Assembly: GCA_965370045.1 (NCBI GenBank)
Contig: CBDUSI010000022.1
Location: forward strand, 1 to 46,038
Source: CAZONU01 sp965370045
GTDB taxonomy: Bacteria; Planctomycetota; SZUA-567; JAKLDR01
Length of the DNA: 46,038 nucleotides
Direction of reading: 5' to 3'
Shown: positions 17,347 through 24,752 of the stretch, in pieces
Layout of the letters: every line of letters starts with the position of its first letter
How positions within the stretch are numbered: the stretch's first letter is position 1
The notes under the pieces: generated by a model
The model's database searches: none
What the model was told of the DNA's origin: nothing
Seen by the model: only the letters and a program-made list of their open reading frames with translations
Translations under genes and position numbers: made by a program

Positions 17347-19086
17347 TTAACCGCCAATCGGGCGCCGGGGCTGGTCCTTTGGCGGGATTTTCTTCGCAGG
17401 CTGGATCACGGCCGACCCCGGCGGCGGCTTGGGCAACGGCTTGACTTCGGGCAGGGGCGGCTTCTTGGGTGCCAGGAGCACCAGGGCCAGGGCCATGGCC
17501 AGGAAGACGCCCGCTACCAGGACGGCCGAGACGATGCCCAGGACCATCCGCTTGCGGGCCGCGGACTTCTGGGCGACGATTTCGGGATCGAGCTGAGCCT
17601 CGGCGGCCTGCTCCTCGGCCTTGGCCTGCTGGGCGGCGACCGTCGCTGAGGGCTTGGCCTCGGGCGGCTCGGGGGCCCCCAGGTCCTTGAGGTCCTCGAT
17701 CACGCCGGCCATGTCCGAGTGGCGCTCGCGGGGCTCGACGGCCAGCATGGCCATCACCACCTTTTCGAGATCCTCGGGGATACTCTTGACCAGCGTGGTG
17801 GGCGCCTGGAGCTCCTCCTCGGCCAGGCGCTGGAGGGTCTCGAGGGGGCTGGAGGCCTCGAAGGGCGCCTTCCCGGTGAGCAGGTGGTAGAGCACCGCCC
17901 CCAGCGAGTAGACGTCGCTCTTGATCGTGGGCGATGCGTCCTTGGCGGCCAACTCCGGCGCGGCGTAGATGGGCACCGTCCCGGACGCCTTGGAGAGCGC
18001 CAGGAGGTTGTGCAGGGGGTTGCTGACCACCCCGAAGTTGGCGATCTTCACGGCGGTGTCCGGGCCCACAACGATGTTGCTGGGCTTGAGGTCCCCGTGG
18101 ATCACCCCCTGAGAGTGGGCGTAGGCCAGGGCCTCGGCGATCTGCCGGGCGAGGCTCAGGGCCAGACCGGACTTGAGCCGGCCCTGCTTCTCGAGCAGGT
18201 AGCGCAGCGAGCGCCCCTTGACGTACTCCGAGGCGCAGTAGACCCGCCCGCGGTCGCGGCCCACGTCGAGCACCCGGTTGATGGCCCCGTGCTTGAGCTT
18301 GGAGCCCTCCTTGGCGGTCGCGGTGAAATCCTTCACGAAGTCCTTGCGGCGGGAGAGCTCGCCGCTGAATATCTTGAGGGTGACCGGCGGCCCGTCCTCG
18401 CCCTTGCGGGCCAGGTACAGCCCCCCGGCGGCGTTGGCGCCCAACCGGGCCACGATCTGGTAGCCGCCGAACTCCGCGGACTTCTCCTGCATGGCGGCCG
18501 CCAGGATGCGGCTGGCCTCCTCGGGGGCGGCCAGGGGGGCTTCCGGCAGGGGCGCGGGCTTCTCGGCTGGGATGATCTCAGCGCCGGCCGGGGGCACGTC
18601 CGCGCCGCACTCCGGGCACTTGCGCTCCTCGGCGTCCTCCGCGAGGTTGACCTCTTTCTTGCAGGCCGGGCAGGTCTCGACGGACAGGCCCATGGCGCCC
18701 AGCACCGCGCCCACGTGATGGGCCTCCAGCGCGCCCTCCTCGACCAGCAGCTCGCCGATGCGGCGGTGGGGCTTCTTCTCGGCGGCGAGCTGCGCCTGCT
18801 CTTCCAGGGCCTTGTTGATCCCTTCGGTGAAGCAGAACCTGAGGCGCACGGCCACCTCGCCGAACTTGCCCTCCTGCCGGCCGAGATGCTCGCGAAGCAC
18901 TGCCTGGTACTGGTCGGTGTTGAGGTATCTTTTATCGGCGAGGATCTCGCCGAGCTTGGGGACGTCTTTGCCGTCCTTGCGGAGCTCCTCCTGGAGGTCC
19001 AGGCACTCGCCGACCTGGCTGTTGGTGCAGAGCCGGGCGCGGACCACCATTTCCCCGAAGAGCGTATCCCGAACGCGCGCTGCCAT
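17347..19086 (-). CDS. membrane Ser/Thr protein kinase-like protein with NFG instead of DFG
   Basis: Domain order: two GspE/MshE N-terminal-like repeats (residues about 5-68 and 75-132, each with a GE(I/L)L helix pattern), a zinc ribbon (Cys139, Cys142, Cys157, Cys160), a protein-kinase fold (about 209-470), an Ala/Glu linker, one membrane helix (about 512-540) and a Pro/Lys tail. In the kinase fold, Lys238 (VTLKIF), HGDLKPSN (Asp332), AAPE (378) and DVYSLG (Asp391) are present. The Mg-binding DFG reads NFG (Asn350), and the Gly-rich loop is LGANAAGGLYLA. It may be a weak kinase or a pseudokinase that senses or scaffolds. GAGGAGG lies 9 bases before the ATG; a STAS gene precedes it by 27 bases. 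Confidence 0.82.
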   Translation of the reverse strand: MAARVRDTLFGEMVVRARLCTNSQVGECLDLQEELRKDGKDVPKLGEILADKRYLNTDQYQAVLREHLGRQEGKFGEVAVRLRFCFTEGINKALEEQAQLAAEKKPHRRIGELLVEEGALEAHHVGAVLGAMGLSVETCPACKKEVNLAEDAEERKCPECGADVPPAGAEIIPAEKPAPLPEAPLAAPEEASRILAAAMQEKSAEFGGYQIVARLGANAAGGLYLARKGEDGPPVTLKIFSGELSRRKDFVKDFTATAKEGSKLKHGAINRVLDVGRDRGRVYCASEYVKGRSLRYLLEKQGRLKSGLALSLARQIAEALAYAHSQGVIHGDLKPSNIVVGPDTAVKIANFGVVSNPLHNLLALSKASGTVPIYAAPELAAKDASPTIKSDVYSLGAVLYHLLTGKAPFEASSPLETLQRLAEEELQAPTTLVKSIPEDLEKVVMAMLAVEPRERHSDMAGVIEDLKDLGAPEPPEAKPSATVAAQQAKAEEQAAEAQLDPEIVAQKSAARKRMVLGIVSAVLVAGVFLAMALALVLLAPKKPPLPEVKPLPKPPPGSAVIQPAKKIPPKDQPRRPIGG

Positions 19087-19113
19087 CTTTCGAGGCCTCC
19101 TCGGCGCCGGCCG

Positions 19114-19425
19114 CTAGCCGGCGTCCACGACTTCCAGCGACAGGGTCTTGGTGAGCATGGTCAGGTCGAAGAGCCGTTTCTGGCCGGGGGTGATGGCGAT
19201 GGTCAGCTTGCTGCCGACCTCGACGGCCCTCAGGTGCACGGCCACGGCCATCCCCACCGTGGTGCTGGAGATGCCGCTCACCGCGGTGAGGTCCAGCCTG
19301 GCGCCCTCCGGATTATTGTCGATGAGGTCGACCAGAGAGGCCTTGACCTTCTCGATGTCGCCAAGCTCCGGGTTGCGCTTGAGGCACAGCGCGGCCCCGG
19401 TGATGTCAAAGATGTCCTGGTTCAT
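19114..19425 (-). CDS. STAS-domain (anti-anti-sigma-like) protein
   Basis: A 103-residue protein with the STAS pattern: an N-terminal beta pair, then RLDLTAVSGISSTTVGMAVAV in which the Ser following the SGI turn sits at the usual phospho-acceptor place, then LTIAITPGQKRLFDLTML and a final strand. STAS proteins of this size act as phosphorylation switches, as SpoIIAA does in partner-switching. It is the first gene of an operon whose next gene is the kinase-like protein, so it may be that protein's substrate or partner (inference). GGAG lies 7 bases before the ATG. A strong promoter (19461-19488) drives it. Confidence 0.78.
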   Translation of the reverse strand: MNQDIFDITGAALCLKRNPELGDIEKVKASLVDLIDNNPEGARLDLTAVSGISSTTVGMAVAVHLRAVEVGSKLTIAITPGQKRLFDLTMLTKTLSLEVVDAG

Positions 19426-19442
19426 ATCCGTTCTCCGAAACG

Positions 19443-19459
19443 GGCCCCTCTCAGGGGCC
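19443..19459 (-). other. hairpin at the predicted 5' end of the STAS-kinase transcript
   Basis: GGCCCCT and AGGGGCC form 7-base arms around a 3-base loop (19443-19459). It starts just downstream of the -10 element, so it would sit at the very 5' end of the mRNA. It may be a stabilising leader hairpin or an operator at +1. Alternatively it terminates the upstream small membrane gene, though no T-run follows on the minus strand. Confidence 0.45.
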
Positions 19460-19460
19460 T

Positions 19461-19488
19461 ATTAAACCCGCCGGCGGGCGAGAGTCAA
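19461..19488 (-). promoter_or_regulatory. sigma-70-like promoter of the STAS-kinase operon
   Basis: On the minus strand, TTGACT (19488-19483), a 16-base spacer and TTTAAT (19466-19461). Confidence 0.65.
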
Positions 19489-19524
19489 GGGCGGTTGGGC
19501 GCAACGCCCCAGCGGTGTCGAGAC

Positions 19525-19860
19525 TCAGTTGAGGTTCTTGCGGATCCGTGGACTCAGCACGCATAGTACCAGAATTGCTGGGACCAGCACCCGAGGCAGC
19601 AGCTTGCCAATATTGGCGCGCTCCTCCACGACCGACCAAATCAAGACGACCGCGAAGGTCGCGAGGTACAGGAACATCCCGGTTTTCTTGCGCAGGACCA
19701 GGAATATACCGCTGGCCAGCACTCCCAGGCCGATAATCAGGAAGTAGGCGTTGTCTCCTCTGGTCAGCAGCCAGATGCCTCCGACGGTCGGCATCAGGCT
19801 GAAAATCATCATCACGACGCCCAGGTACACCGGCGCCTTGCTGCCTTCCTGCTCGCCCAT
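19525..19860 (-). CDS. stand-alone membrane domain of the PQQ glucose dehydrogenase type
   Basis: A 111-residue protein, essentially all hydrophobic, with about four to five membrane helices. The sequence from GGIWLLTRGDNAYFLIIG through LYLATFAVVLIWSVVEE to LLPRVLVPAILVLCVLSPRIRK follows the N-terminal membrane anchor of membrane-bound PQQ glucose dehydrogenase (Gcd): the GGxWLL start, the Y(Y/F)L-G pattern, the LYA..W..(W/V)E segment and the LxPR motif. No PQQ propeller is attached. Some genomes carry such stand-alone copies; their function is unknown to me. The start ATG 19860 has GAGGAG upstream. It is divergent from alaS. Confidence 0.72.
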   Translation of the reverse strand: MGEQEGSKAPVYLGVVMMIFSLMPTVGGIWLLTRGDNAYFLIIGLGVLASGIFLVLRKKTGMFLYLATFAVVLIWSVVEERANIGKLLPRVLVPAILVLCVLSPRIRKNLN

Positions 19861-19898
19861 ACCTGAAGCTCCTCGGGGCGATCCCCTGCGGCCCGTCA

Positions 19899-19926
19899 AT
19901 GATACCCGAGCAGAGGGGGCGCACAA
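19899..19926 (-). promoter_or_regulatory. promoter of the small Gcd-anchor-like gene
   Basis: On the minus strand, TTGTGC (19926-19921), a 16-base spacer and TATCAT (19904-19899). Confidence 0.55.
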
Positions 19927-19967
19927 GCCCCAAGTCGTGGTATGTCGACGGTCTCCCGGCGCTCCGC

Positions 19968-19995
19968 TTGCGCGCGGCGTGGGCCGGTCTATAAT
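19968..19995 (+). promoter_or_regulatory. promoter of alaS
   Basis: TTGCGC (19968-19973), a 16-base spacer and a consensus TATAAT (19990-19995). The start near 20002 leaves a 40-base leader and excludes the longer in-frame ORF start at 19942. Confidence 0.65.
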
Positions 19996-20040
19996 CCCAT
20001 CCTGTTGTCGCCCGGCGGGATGGGGGTCCCTGGAGAACCG

Positions 20041-22860
20041 ATGACCACCGACGAACTGCGCAAGCTCTACCTCGACTTCTTCATCGAGCGGGGGCACACC
20101 CTGGTGAGCTCCGACAGCCTGGTGCCCACCTACGACCCCTCGCTGCTCTTCAGCGGGGCGGGCATGAACCAGTTCAAGGACGAGTTCCTCGGCCGGGGCA
20201 AGCGGCCCCTGAAGCGCGCCTGCTCCAGCCAGAAGTGCATGCGCACCGGGGACATCGACAGCGTGGGGGTGACCACCAGCCACCACGTCTTCTTCGAGAT
20301 GCTCGGCAACTTCTCGTTCGGGAACTACTTCAAGCGCGAGGCCATCGTCTGGGCCTGGGAGTTCTACCGGGAAGTCCTGGAAATCCCCTACGAGAAGCTG
20401 AGCGTGTCGGTCTACGAAGAGGACGGCGAGGCCTACTCGATCTGGGAGAAGGAGATCGGGCTGCCGGAGGGCAAGATCTACCGGTTCGACGCCCACGAGA
20501 ACTTCTGGCCGGCGGACGCGCCCACCCAGAGCCCCGCCGGGCAGCTCTGCGGTCCCTGCAGCGAGATATTCTACGACTGGGGCCCGACCGACTGCACGAA
20601 CCCGGACTGCGACCCGTCCTGCGATTGCGGCCGGCACGTGGAGATATGGAACCTGGTCTTTCAGCAGTTCGAGAAGGGCGAGAAGCCCGGCGAGCTTCAC
20701 GAACTGCCCCAGAAGAACATCGACACCGGGGCGGGTCTGGAACGCAACGCGGCGGTGATGCAGGGGGTCAAGAGCGACTTCGACCTGGACATCTTCAAGC
20801 CGCTGACGGCCGAGGCCCAGCGCCTGACCGGCGCGCGGGTGGAGGACGCCGACGGGGAGGGGATGAAGCACCTCCGGCGCGTGGCCGACTACATGCGCGC
20901 GGTGAGCTTCCTGATCGCCGACGGGGTGCTGCCCGCCAACGACGGGCGGGGCTATGTAGAAAGGCGCTTGCTGCGCCGCGCGGTGCTCTCCGGCCGGGTC
21001 CTGGGGGCCTCGGGGCCGTTTGCGTACAACATGGTCGCCGCCGTCGCCGAGATCATGGGCGGGCAGTACCCGGAGGTCCGCGAGCGCCGCGAGAACATCG
21101 CCCGCATAGTGAAGGCCGAGGAGGAGAAGTTCGAGCGGACGCTGGGCAGCGGCGTGGCCCGGATGAACGATCTGCTCGACGAGATGAAAAGGAGAGGCGA
21201 GACCGTCTTGCCCGGCGAGGAGGCCTTCAGGCTCTACGATACCTACGGCTTTCCCGTGGAGCTGGCCGAGGACATGCTCGCCGCCGAGGGATTGGATCTG
21301 GACAGGGAGGGGTTCGCTGCCCAGGTCGAGAAGCAGCGTACTCGGGCCCGCGCGGGCAGCGCCTTCACTCAGGACGTCTTCGGCGACGCTACCAGCGGCT
21401 TGCCGCCGACCGAGTTCGTTCGGGAATGGAAGGACGGTGAGACTGCCAAGGTGCTCGCCATCATGAAGGGCGATAGGCTGGTCGAGGAGGCTGCGGTGGG
21501 TGAGGGCGTCAGCATAGTCCTGGACCGCACGCCCTTCTACGCCGAGGCCGGCGGGCAGGTGGGCGATCAGGGCACACTGACGTGGGACGGCGGCGAGGCG
21601 CACATCTTTGACACCGCGCGCGCCGACGCAATCTTCCTGCACCGGGCCGACAGGAACGCGGAGGGGGACCACGGTACGCTGCGCGTGGGCCAGGCGGTAA
21701 CCCCCAAGCTCAACGAACCGCGCCGCGGACGCATCGAGGCCAACCACACGGTGACCCACGTCCTGCACCACTACCTGCGCCAGGTCTTGGGGAAGCACGT
21801 GGAGCAAGCCGGTTCGCTGGTGGATCCCTACCGTCTGCGTCTGGACTTCACCCACTTCGAGGCGGTCAAGCCTGCGGAACTCCATCGGGTCGAGGAGTTG
21901 GTCAACAAGGCCATCGGGAACAGGGGCGTCGTCGAGACCCGGGAGACGACCGTTGAGGAGGCCCGGGCCGCCGGGGCCATGGCCCTCTTCGGCGAGAAGT
22001 ACGGCGAGACGGTGCGCATGGTCACCACCGACCTGGGCGGCGGCGTCAGGAGCATCGAGCTCTGCGGCGGCACTCATCTGCCCAACGTGAAGGGCGCTGG
22101 ACACTTCCGGATCGAGAAGGAGGAGTCCGTGGCCTCGGGCATGAGGCGCATAACCGCGCTCACCGGCTATTTCGCCGAAGAGAAGGCTACGGACGACCGC
22201 GCGGACTTACGGGCCATTGATCTTGCGCTGGGCTTGCCCGGTTATGATGATAAGGGCGATGATGCTGGTCTGAAGGCCCGCGACGAGCTCGAAGCGCTCT
22301 GTCGGGTCGTCAAGTGCCAACGCGAACGGCTCGTGGGCAAATTGCAGGATGTAGTCGGACACAGCGGTCTGGATGCAGCGGCCCTCGATAAGCTGCCGAG
22401 GGACAGGACGGAAAGGGCGGCGGCGCTGCTGGAGGCCGCCAAGCAGGCGGAGAAGCAGGCTGCCGGCGCGCGCGCCTCCCAGCTGGCCGGTCGCGGCAAA
22501 GATATCGCCGCGGCGGCGCGGGAGCTGGCCGGCGGCGTCAAGTTCGCCTCAGCGGCGCTGGACGGCGTAGGCGTGGATGATCTGCGCCGGCTGGCCGACG
22601 AGGTCCGCGCGGCCATGCCCAGCGGCGTGGTTTTTCTGGCGTCTAACGCCGGGGGGAAAGCCGCCTTAGTGGCTACTGTATCTGAGGACCTCGTGAAGCA
22701 GGGAGTCAAGGCCGGGGAGGTGGTCAGGGCCGCGGCCAGGGAGGTCGGCGGCGGCGGGGGAGGGCGCCCCAACATGGCCCAGGCCGGCGGCTCGAAGCCC
22801 GAGAACATTCCCGCGGCCATCGAGGCGGCCGCCGGGGCGGTGGAGGCAGCCAAATCCTAG
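20041..22860 (+). CDS. alaS: alanyl-tRNA synthetase
   Basis: AlaS charges tRNA-Ala and edits mischarged Ser and Gly. The 939-residue product has all domains in order. The class II core opens with LRKLYLDFFIERGHTLVSS and contains FSGAGMNQFKDEF, SSQKCMRTGDIDSVG and DTGAGLERNAAVMQG. The editing domain has NHTVTHVLHHYLR (HxxxH zinc ligands) and CGGTHLPNVKGAGHFRI (CxxxH). A DHHA1-type C-terminal domain ends with a Gly-rich GGGGGGRPNMAQAGG block. The ATG at 20041 has GGAG 7 bases upstream and lies 45 bases after TATAAT. A Cys cluster (TNPDCDPSCDCGRH, about residue 190) is an extra feature of the insert in the catalytic domain. A small membrane gene follows at once. Confidence 0.98.
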   Translation: MTTDELRKLYLDFFIERGHTLVSSDSLVPTYDPSLLFSGAGMNQFKDEFLGRGKRPLKRACSSQKCMRTGDIDSVGVTTSHHVFFEMLGNFSFGNYFKREAIVWAWEFYREVLEIPYEKLSVSVYEEDGEAYSIWEKEIGLPEGKIYRFDAHENFWPADAPTQSPAGQLCGPCSEIFYDWGPTDCTNPDCDPSCDCGRHVEIWNLVFQQFEKGEKPGELHELPQKNIDTGAGLERNAAVMQGVKSDFDLDIFKPLTAEAQRLTGARVEDADGEGMKHLRRVADYMRAVSFLIADGVLPANDGRGYVERRLLRRAVLSGRVLGASGPFAYNMVAAVAEIMGGQYPEVRERRENIARIVKAEEEKFERTLGSGVARMNDLLDEMKRRGETVLPGEEAFRLYDTYGFPVELAEDMLAAEGLDLDREGFAAQVEKQRTRARAGSAFTQDVFGDATSGLPPTEFVREWKDGETAKVLAIMKGDRLVEEAAVGEGVSIVLDRTPFYAEAGGQVGDQGTLTWDGGEAHIFDTARADAIFLHRADRNAEGDHGTLRVGQAVTPKLNEPRRGRIEANHTVTHVLHHYLRQVLGKHVEQAGSLVDPYRLRLDFTHFEAVKPAELHRVEELVNKAIGNRGVVETRETTVEEARAAGAMALFGEKYGETVRMVTTDLGGGVRSIELCGGTHLPNVKGAGHFRIEKEESVASGMRRITALTGYFAEEKATDDRADLRAIDLALGLPGYDDKGDDAGLKARDELEALCRVVKCQRERLVGKLQDVVGHSGLDAAALDKLPRDRTERAAALLEAAKQAEKQAAGARASQLAGRGKDIAAAARELAGGVKFASAALDGVGVDDLRRLADEVRAAMPSGVVFLASNAGGKAALVATVSEDLVKQGVKAGEVVRAAAREVGGGGGGRPNMAQAGGSKPENIPAAIEAAAGAVEAAKS

Positions 22861-22934
22861 CACGCTCTTTCCATTGGGACGTCCAGCAGTACTGGGGCAG
22901 CGACTGGCTGTCGCTGGTCCTGGGCGGGCTTTTC

Positions 22935-23306
22935 ATGGTCATCGGCCTGCTGCTGACGATTCCCGCCAGCCGTTACTTCCATCGCCGGCGCGGCCCGGCG
23001 GTGGCGATAACCTTCGCGGCGTTCTTCTGGGCGGCGGTGGTGGTCGCCGCGCTGCTCCTCAACAGGGGGCACATGAGCTGGGGCTCGGCGGCGATCAGCA
23101 CCGCGAGCGCGCTGGTCGGCGTGGGTTATCCCGTCTATCTGGCGCTGCACCGCAGGGATCTGCGCGTGGTCCCCGGCGAAAGGGATGAAGCGGACCTCGC
23201 GCGCCCGCCCACGCGCCGCTGCCCCGGCTGCGGGCTGACTATCGATGCGAAGAAGGAGCGCTGCCCGGTCTGCGGCGCGGAGACCGGCGGCGGACCGGAG
23301 GGCTGA
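22935..23306 (+). CDS. small membrane protein with C-terminal zinc ribbon
   Basis: Three hydrophobic helices (about residues 1-16, 24-45 and 52-72 from ATG 22935) are followed by a basic linker and a zinc ribbon with CPGCG and CPVCG (four Cys). The function is unknown. The open frame extends upstream of the ATG with membrane-like sequence (WGSDWLSLVLGGLF), but I find no good start codon or ribosome-binding site there, so the true N-terminus may be longer and use a rare start. It lies 74 bases after alaS and probably shares its transcript. It ends 18 bases from the convergent thioredoxin-fold gene. Confidence 0.6.
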   Translation: MVIGLLLTIPASRYFHRRRGPAVAITFAAFFWAAVVVAALLLNRGHMSWGSAAISTASALVGVGYPVYLALHRRDLRVVPGERDEADLARPPTRRCPGCGLTIDAKKERCPVCGAETGGGPEG

Positions 23307-23324
23307 GCTCCGCCCGCTTCGCTC

Positions 23325-24539
23325 CTACTTCTTGCCGGCTTTCCTGGGGCTCGACCCGGCCAGCTTCTTGCCGGCTACCAGCGTTCGGAGTTCCTTGGTA
23401 AGCTTGTCCTTGAGGTCGGGGGACATGCCGGCGTGGATGGCCTGGACGGTGCCGTCCTTGCCGATGATCACCGTCGTGGGGATGCCGCTGACGTTGTAGA
23501 GCTTGGCAACGCCGCCGTCGGAGTCCAGGGCCACCTTGCAGGCCAAGCCGTTGGCCTTCATGAACGCGGAGGCCTTCTCTGCGCTCTCGCGGAGGTTCAC
23601 GGCGTAGAGCACCACGTCCTTGTCCTTGAGGCCCTCGGTGACGGCCACGACTATGGGCATGGCCTTGCGGCAGGGCCCGCACCAGGAGGCCCAGAAGTCC
23701 AGGACCACGATCTTCTTGCCCTTTAGCCCCGAAAGCTTGACCTTGCCGCCGCCGGCCAGGGCCAGCTCGAAGTCCGGGGCGGGCGCGCCCAGCACCAGCG
23801 GCTCGGGCGTCTTGACCGCCGTGGCGCCGGCCGGCGGGGTGAACTTGAAGGTCCCCTTGGGGAACTTGGCGTCCAGCTTCCAGTTCTTGTAGAGGCCGAT
23901 CAGGGTGCTGGTGGTCGCGCCCCGTTTCCTGGTAACCCCCCACTTGCGGAAGATCGGCTTCTCGCCGGCGTCGACCCACAGGTCGAAGGTCATGCCGCTG
24001 ATGGCAACCTTGATGCGGTCGCACTTCTGCCCGTCGAGGGTCTCCTCGCCGACGTAAGTGGCCGACCGGGGGCCGCCCTTGCCGCCGAAGGCGTCGAGCA
24101 GGATGCGGTCCGCGGGAACGATCAGCTGGGCGGGGAGGCCCTTGCCGTCGGCTATCGTCGCTAGGCTGGCCGGGGCGTTGCGGTAGGTGTAGCTCTTGGC
24201 GCCCTCCTGGCTGGCGTAAAGCTTCTTGCCGTCACAGACCACGGTCGCCTTCTTGGCGCCCATGGTGGCCTTCAGGACCAGGAGGTTGGGACGGGCGGCC
24301 GTCATGGCGACGGTCACGGACTGTTCCCCTTTGCGGTCTCCCATGGATCTGGTCATGGTCATCTTGGCGTCCACCTGGAAGTTCTTGAGCTTGGAGTAAT
24401 AGTCGGCGATCTTCTTGCTGACCGCCTTGCCCTTGGCGGCGGCGTCGGGCTCGTCGGCGCGGAGCGCGGGGGCGGCGGCGAGGATTAGGCCGGCAAGCAG
24501 GGCGCCGGCGAGAAGGCGACGGTGCGGAAAACAAATCAT
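23325..24539 (-). CDS. periplasmic DUF2092/LolA-like domain fused to a TlpA-type thioredoxin
   Basis: A 404-residue secreted protein (signal peptide cleaved near ALRA-DEP). Residues about 30-245 resemble the outer-membrane lipoprotein-sorting / DUF2092 beta-fold (YSKLKNFQVDAKMTM, RPNLLVLKA, DGKKLYASQEG, GEKPIFRKWGVTRK). The C-terminal 150 residues form a TlpA/ResA-like thioredoxin with VLDFWASWCGPCRKAMP (CGPC active site) and the cis-Pro GIPTTVII. Such proteins reduce or relay thiols in the periplasm. The fusion could couple binding of a hydrophobic ligand with redox action (inference). ATG 24539 is chosen for the GGGGAG 7 bases upstream and because it gives a clean signal peptide; the frame stays open for 51 codons further up. 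Confidence 0.82.
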   Translation of the reverse strand: MICFPHRRLLAGALLAGLILAAAPALRADEPDAAAKGKAVSKKIADYYSKLKNFQVDAKMTMTRSMGDRKGEQSVTVAMTAARPNLLVLKATMGAKKATVVCDGKKLYASQEGAKSYTYRNAPASLATIADGKGLPAQLIVPADRILLDAFGGKGGPRSATYVGEETLDGQKCDRIKVAISGMTFDLWVDAGEKPIFRKWGVTRKRGATTSTLIGLYKNWKLDAKFPKGTFKFTPPAGATAVKTPEPLVLGAPAPDFELALAGGGKVKLSGLKGKKIVVLDFWASWCGPCRKAMPIVVAVTEGLKDKDVVLYAVNLRESAEKASAFMKANGLACKVALDSDGGVAKLYNVSGIPTTVIIGKDGTVQAIHAGMSPDLKDKLTKELRTLVAGKKLAGSSPRKAGKK

Positions 24540-24601
24540 ACGGTTTCTCCCCAAAGGAGCCTTCCGAGCAACGGCCCGGGACATCCGGCACGTAAGAATC
24601 C

Positions 24602-24630
24602 ATTGTCTTCGACGGGAGACGCAGATGCAA
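24602..24630 (-). promoter_or_regulatory. candidate promoter of the thioredoxin-fusion gene
   Basis: On the minus strand, TTGCAT (24630-24625), a 17-base spacer and GACAAT (24607-24602), giving a leader of about 55 bases. Confidence 0.4.
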
Positions 24631-24685
24631 GAAGGATTGGCGATCCGGCGGTCCGCGGGGTGCGGGAACGCACCAAACTTTCGCA

Positions 24686-24714
24686 TTGACACCCTAATCC
24701 GTCTTAGATAAAGA
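24686..24714 (+). promoter_or_regulatory. candidate promoter of the symporter-PKD gene
   Basis: A consensus TTGACA (24686-24691) with 17 bases to a poor -10 TAAAGA (24709-24714). The -35 is convincing; the -10 is not. Confidence 0.4.
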
Positions 24715-24752
24715 GTTACGTGTTCATGGGAGAATCAGGGAGGGGTTACCGC

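Noticed and set aside
19525..22104. 859-codon minus-strand frame across alaS
   Set aside because: Only its last 111 codons are a real gene (start ATG 19860); the rest is antisense to alaS.
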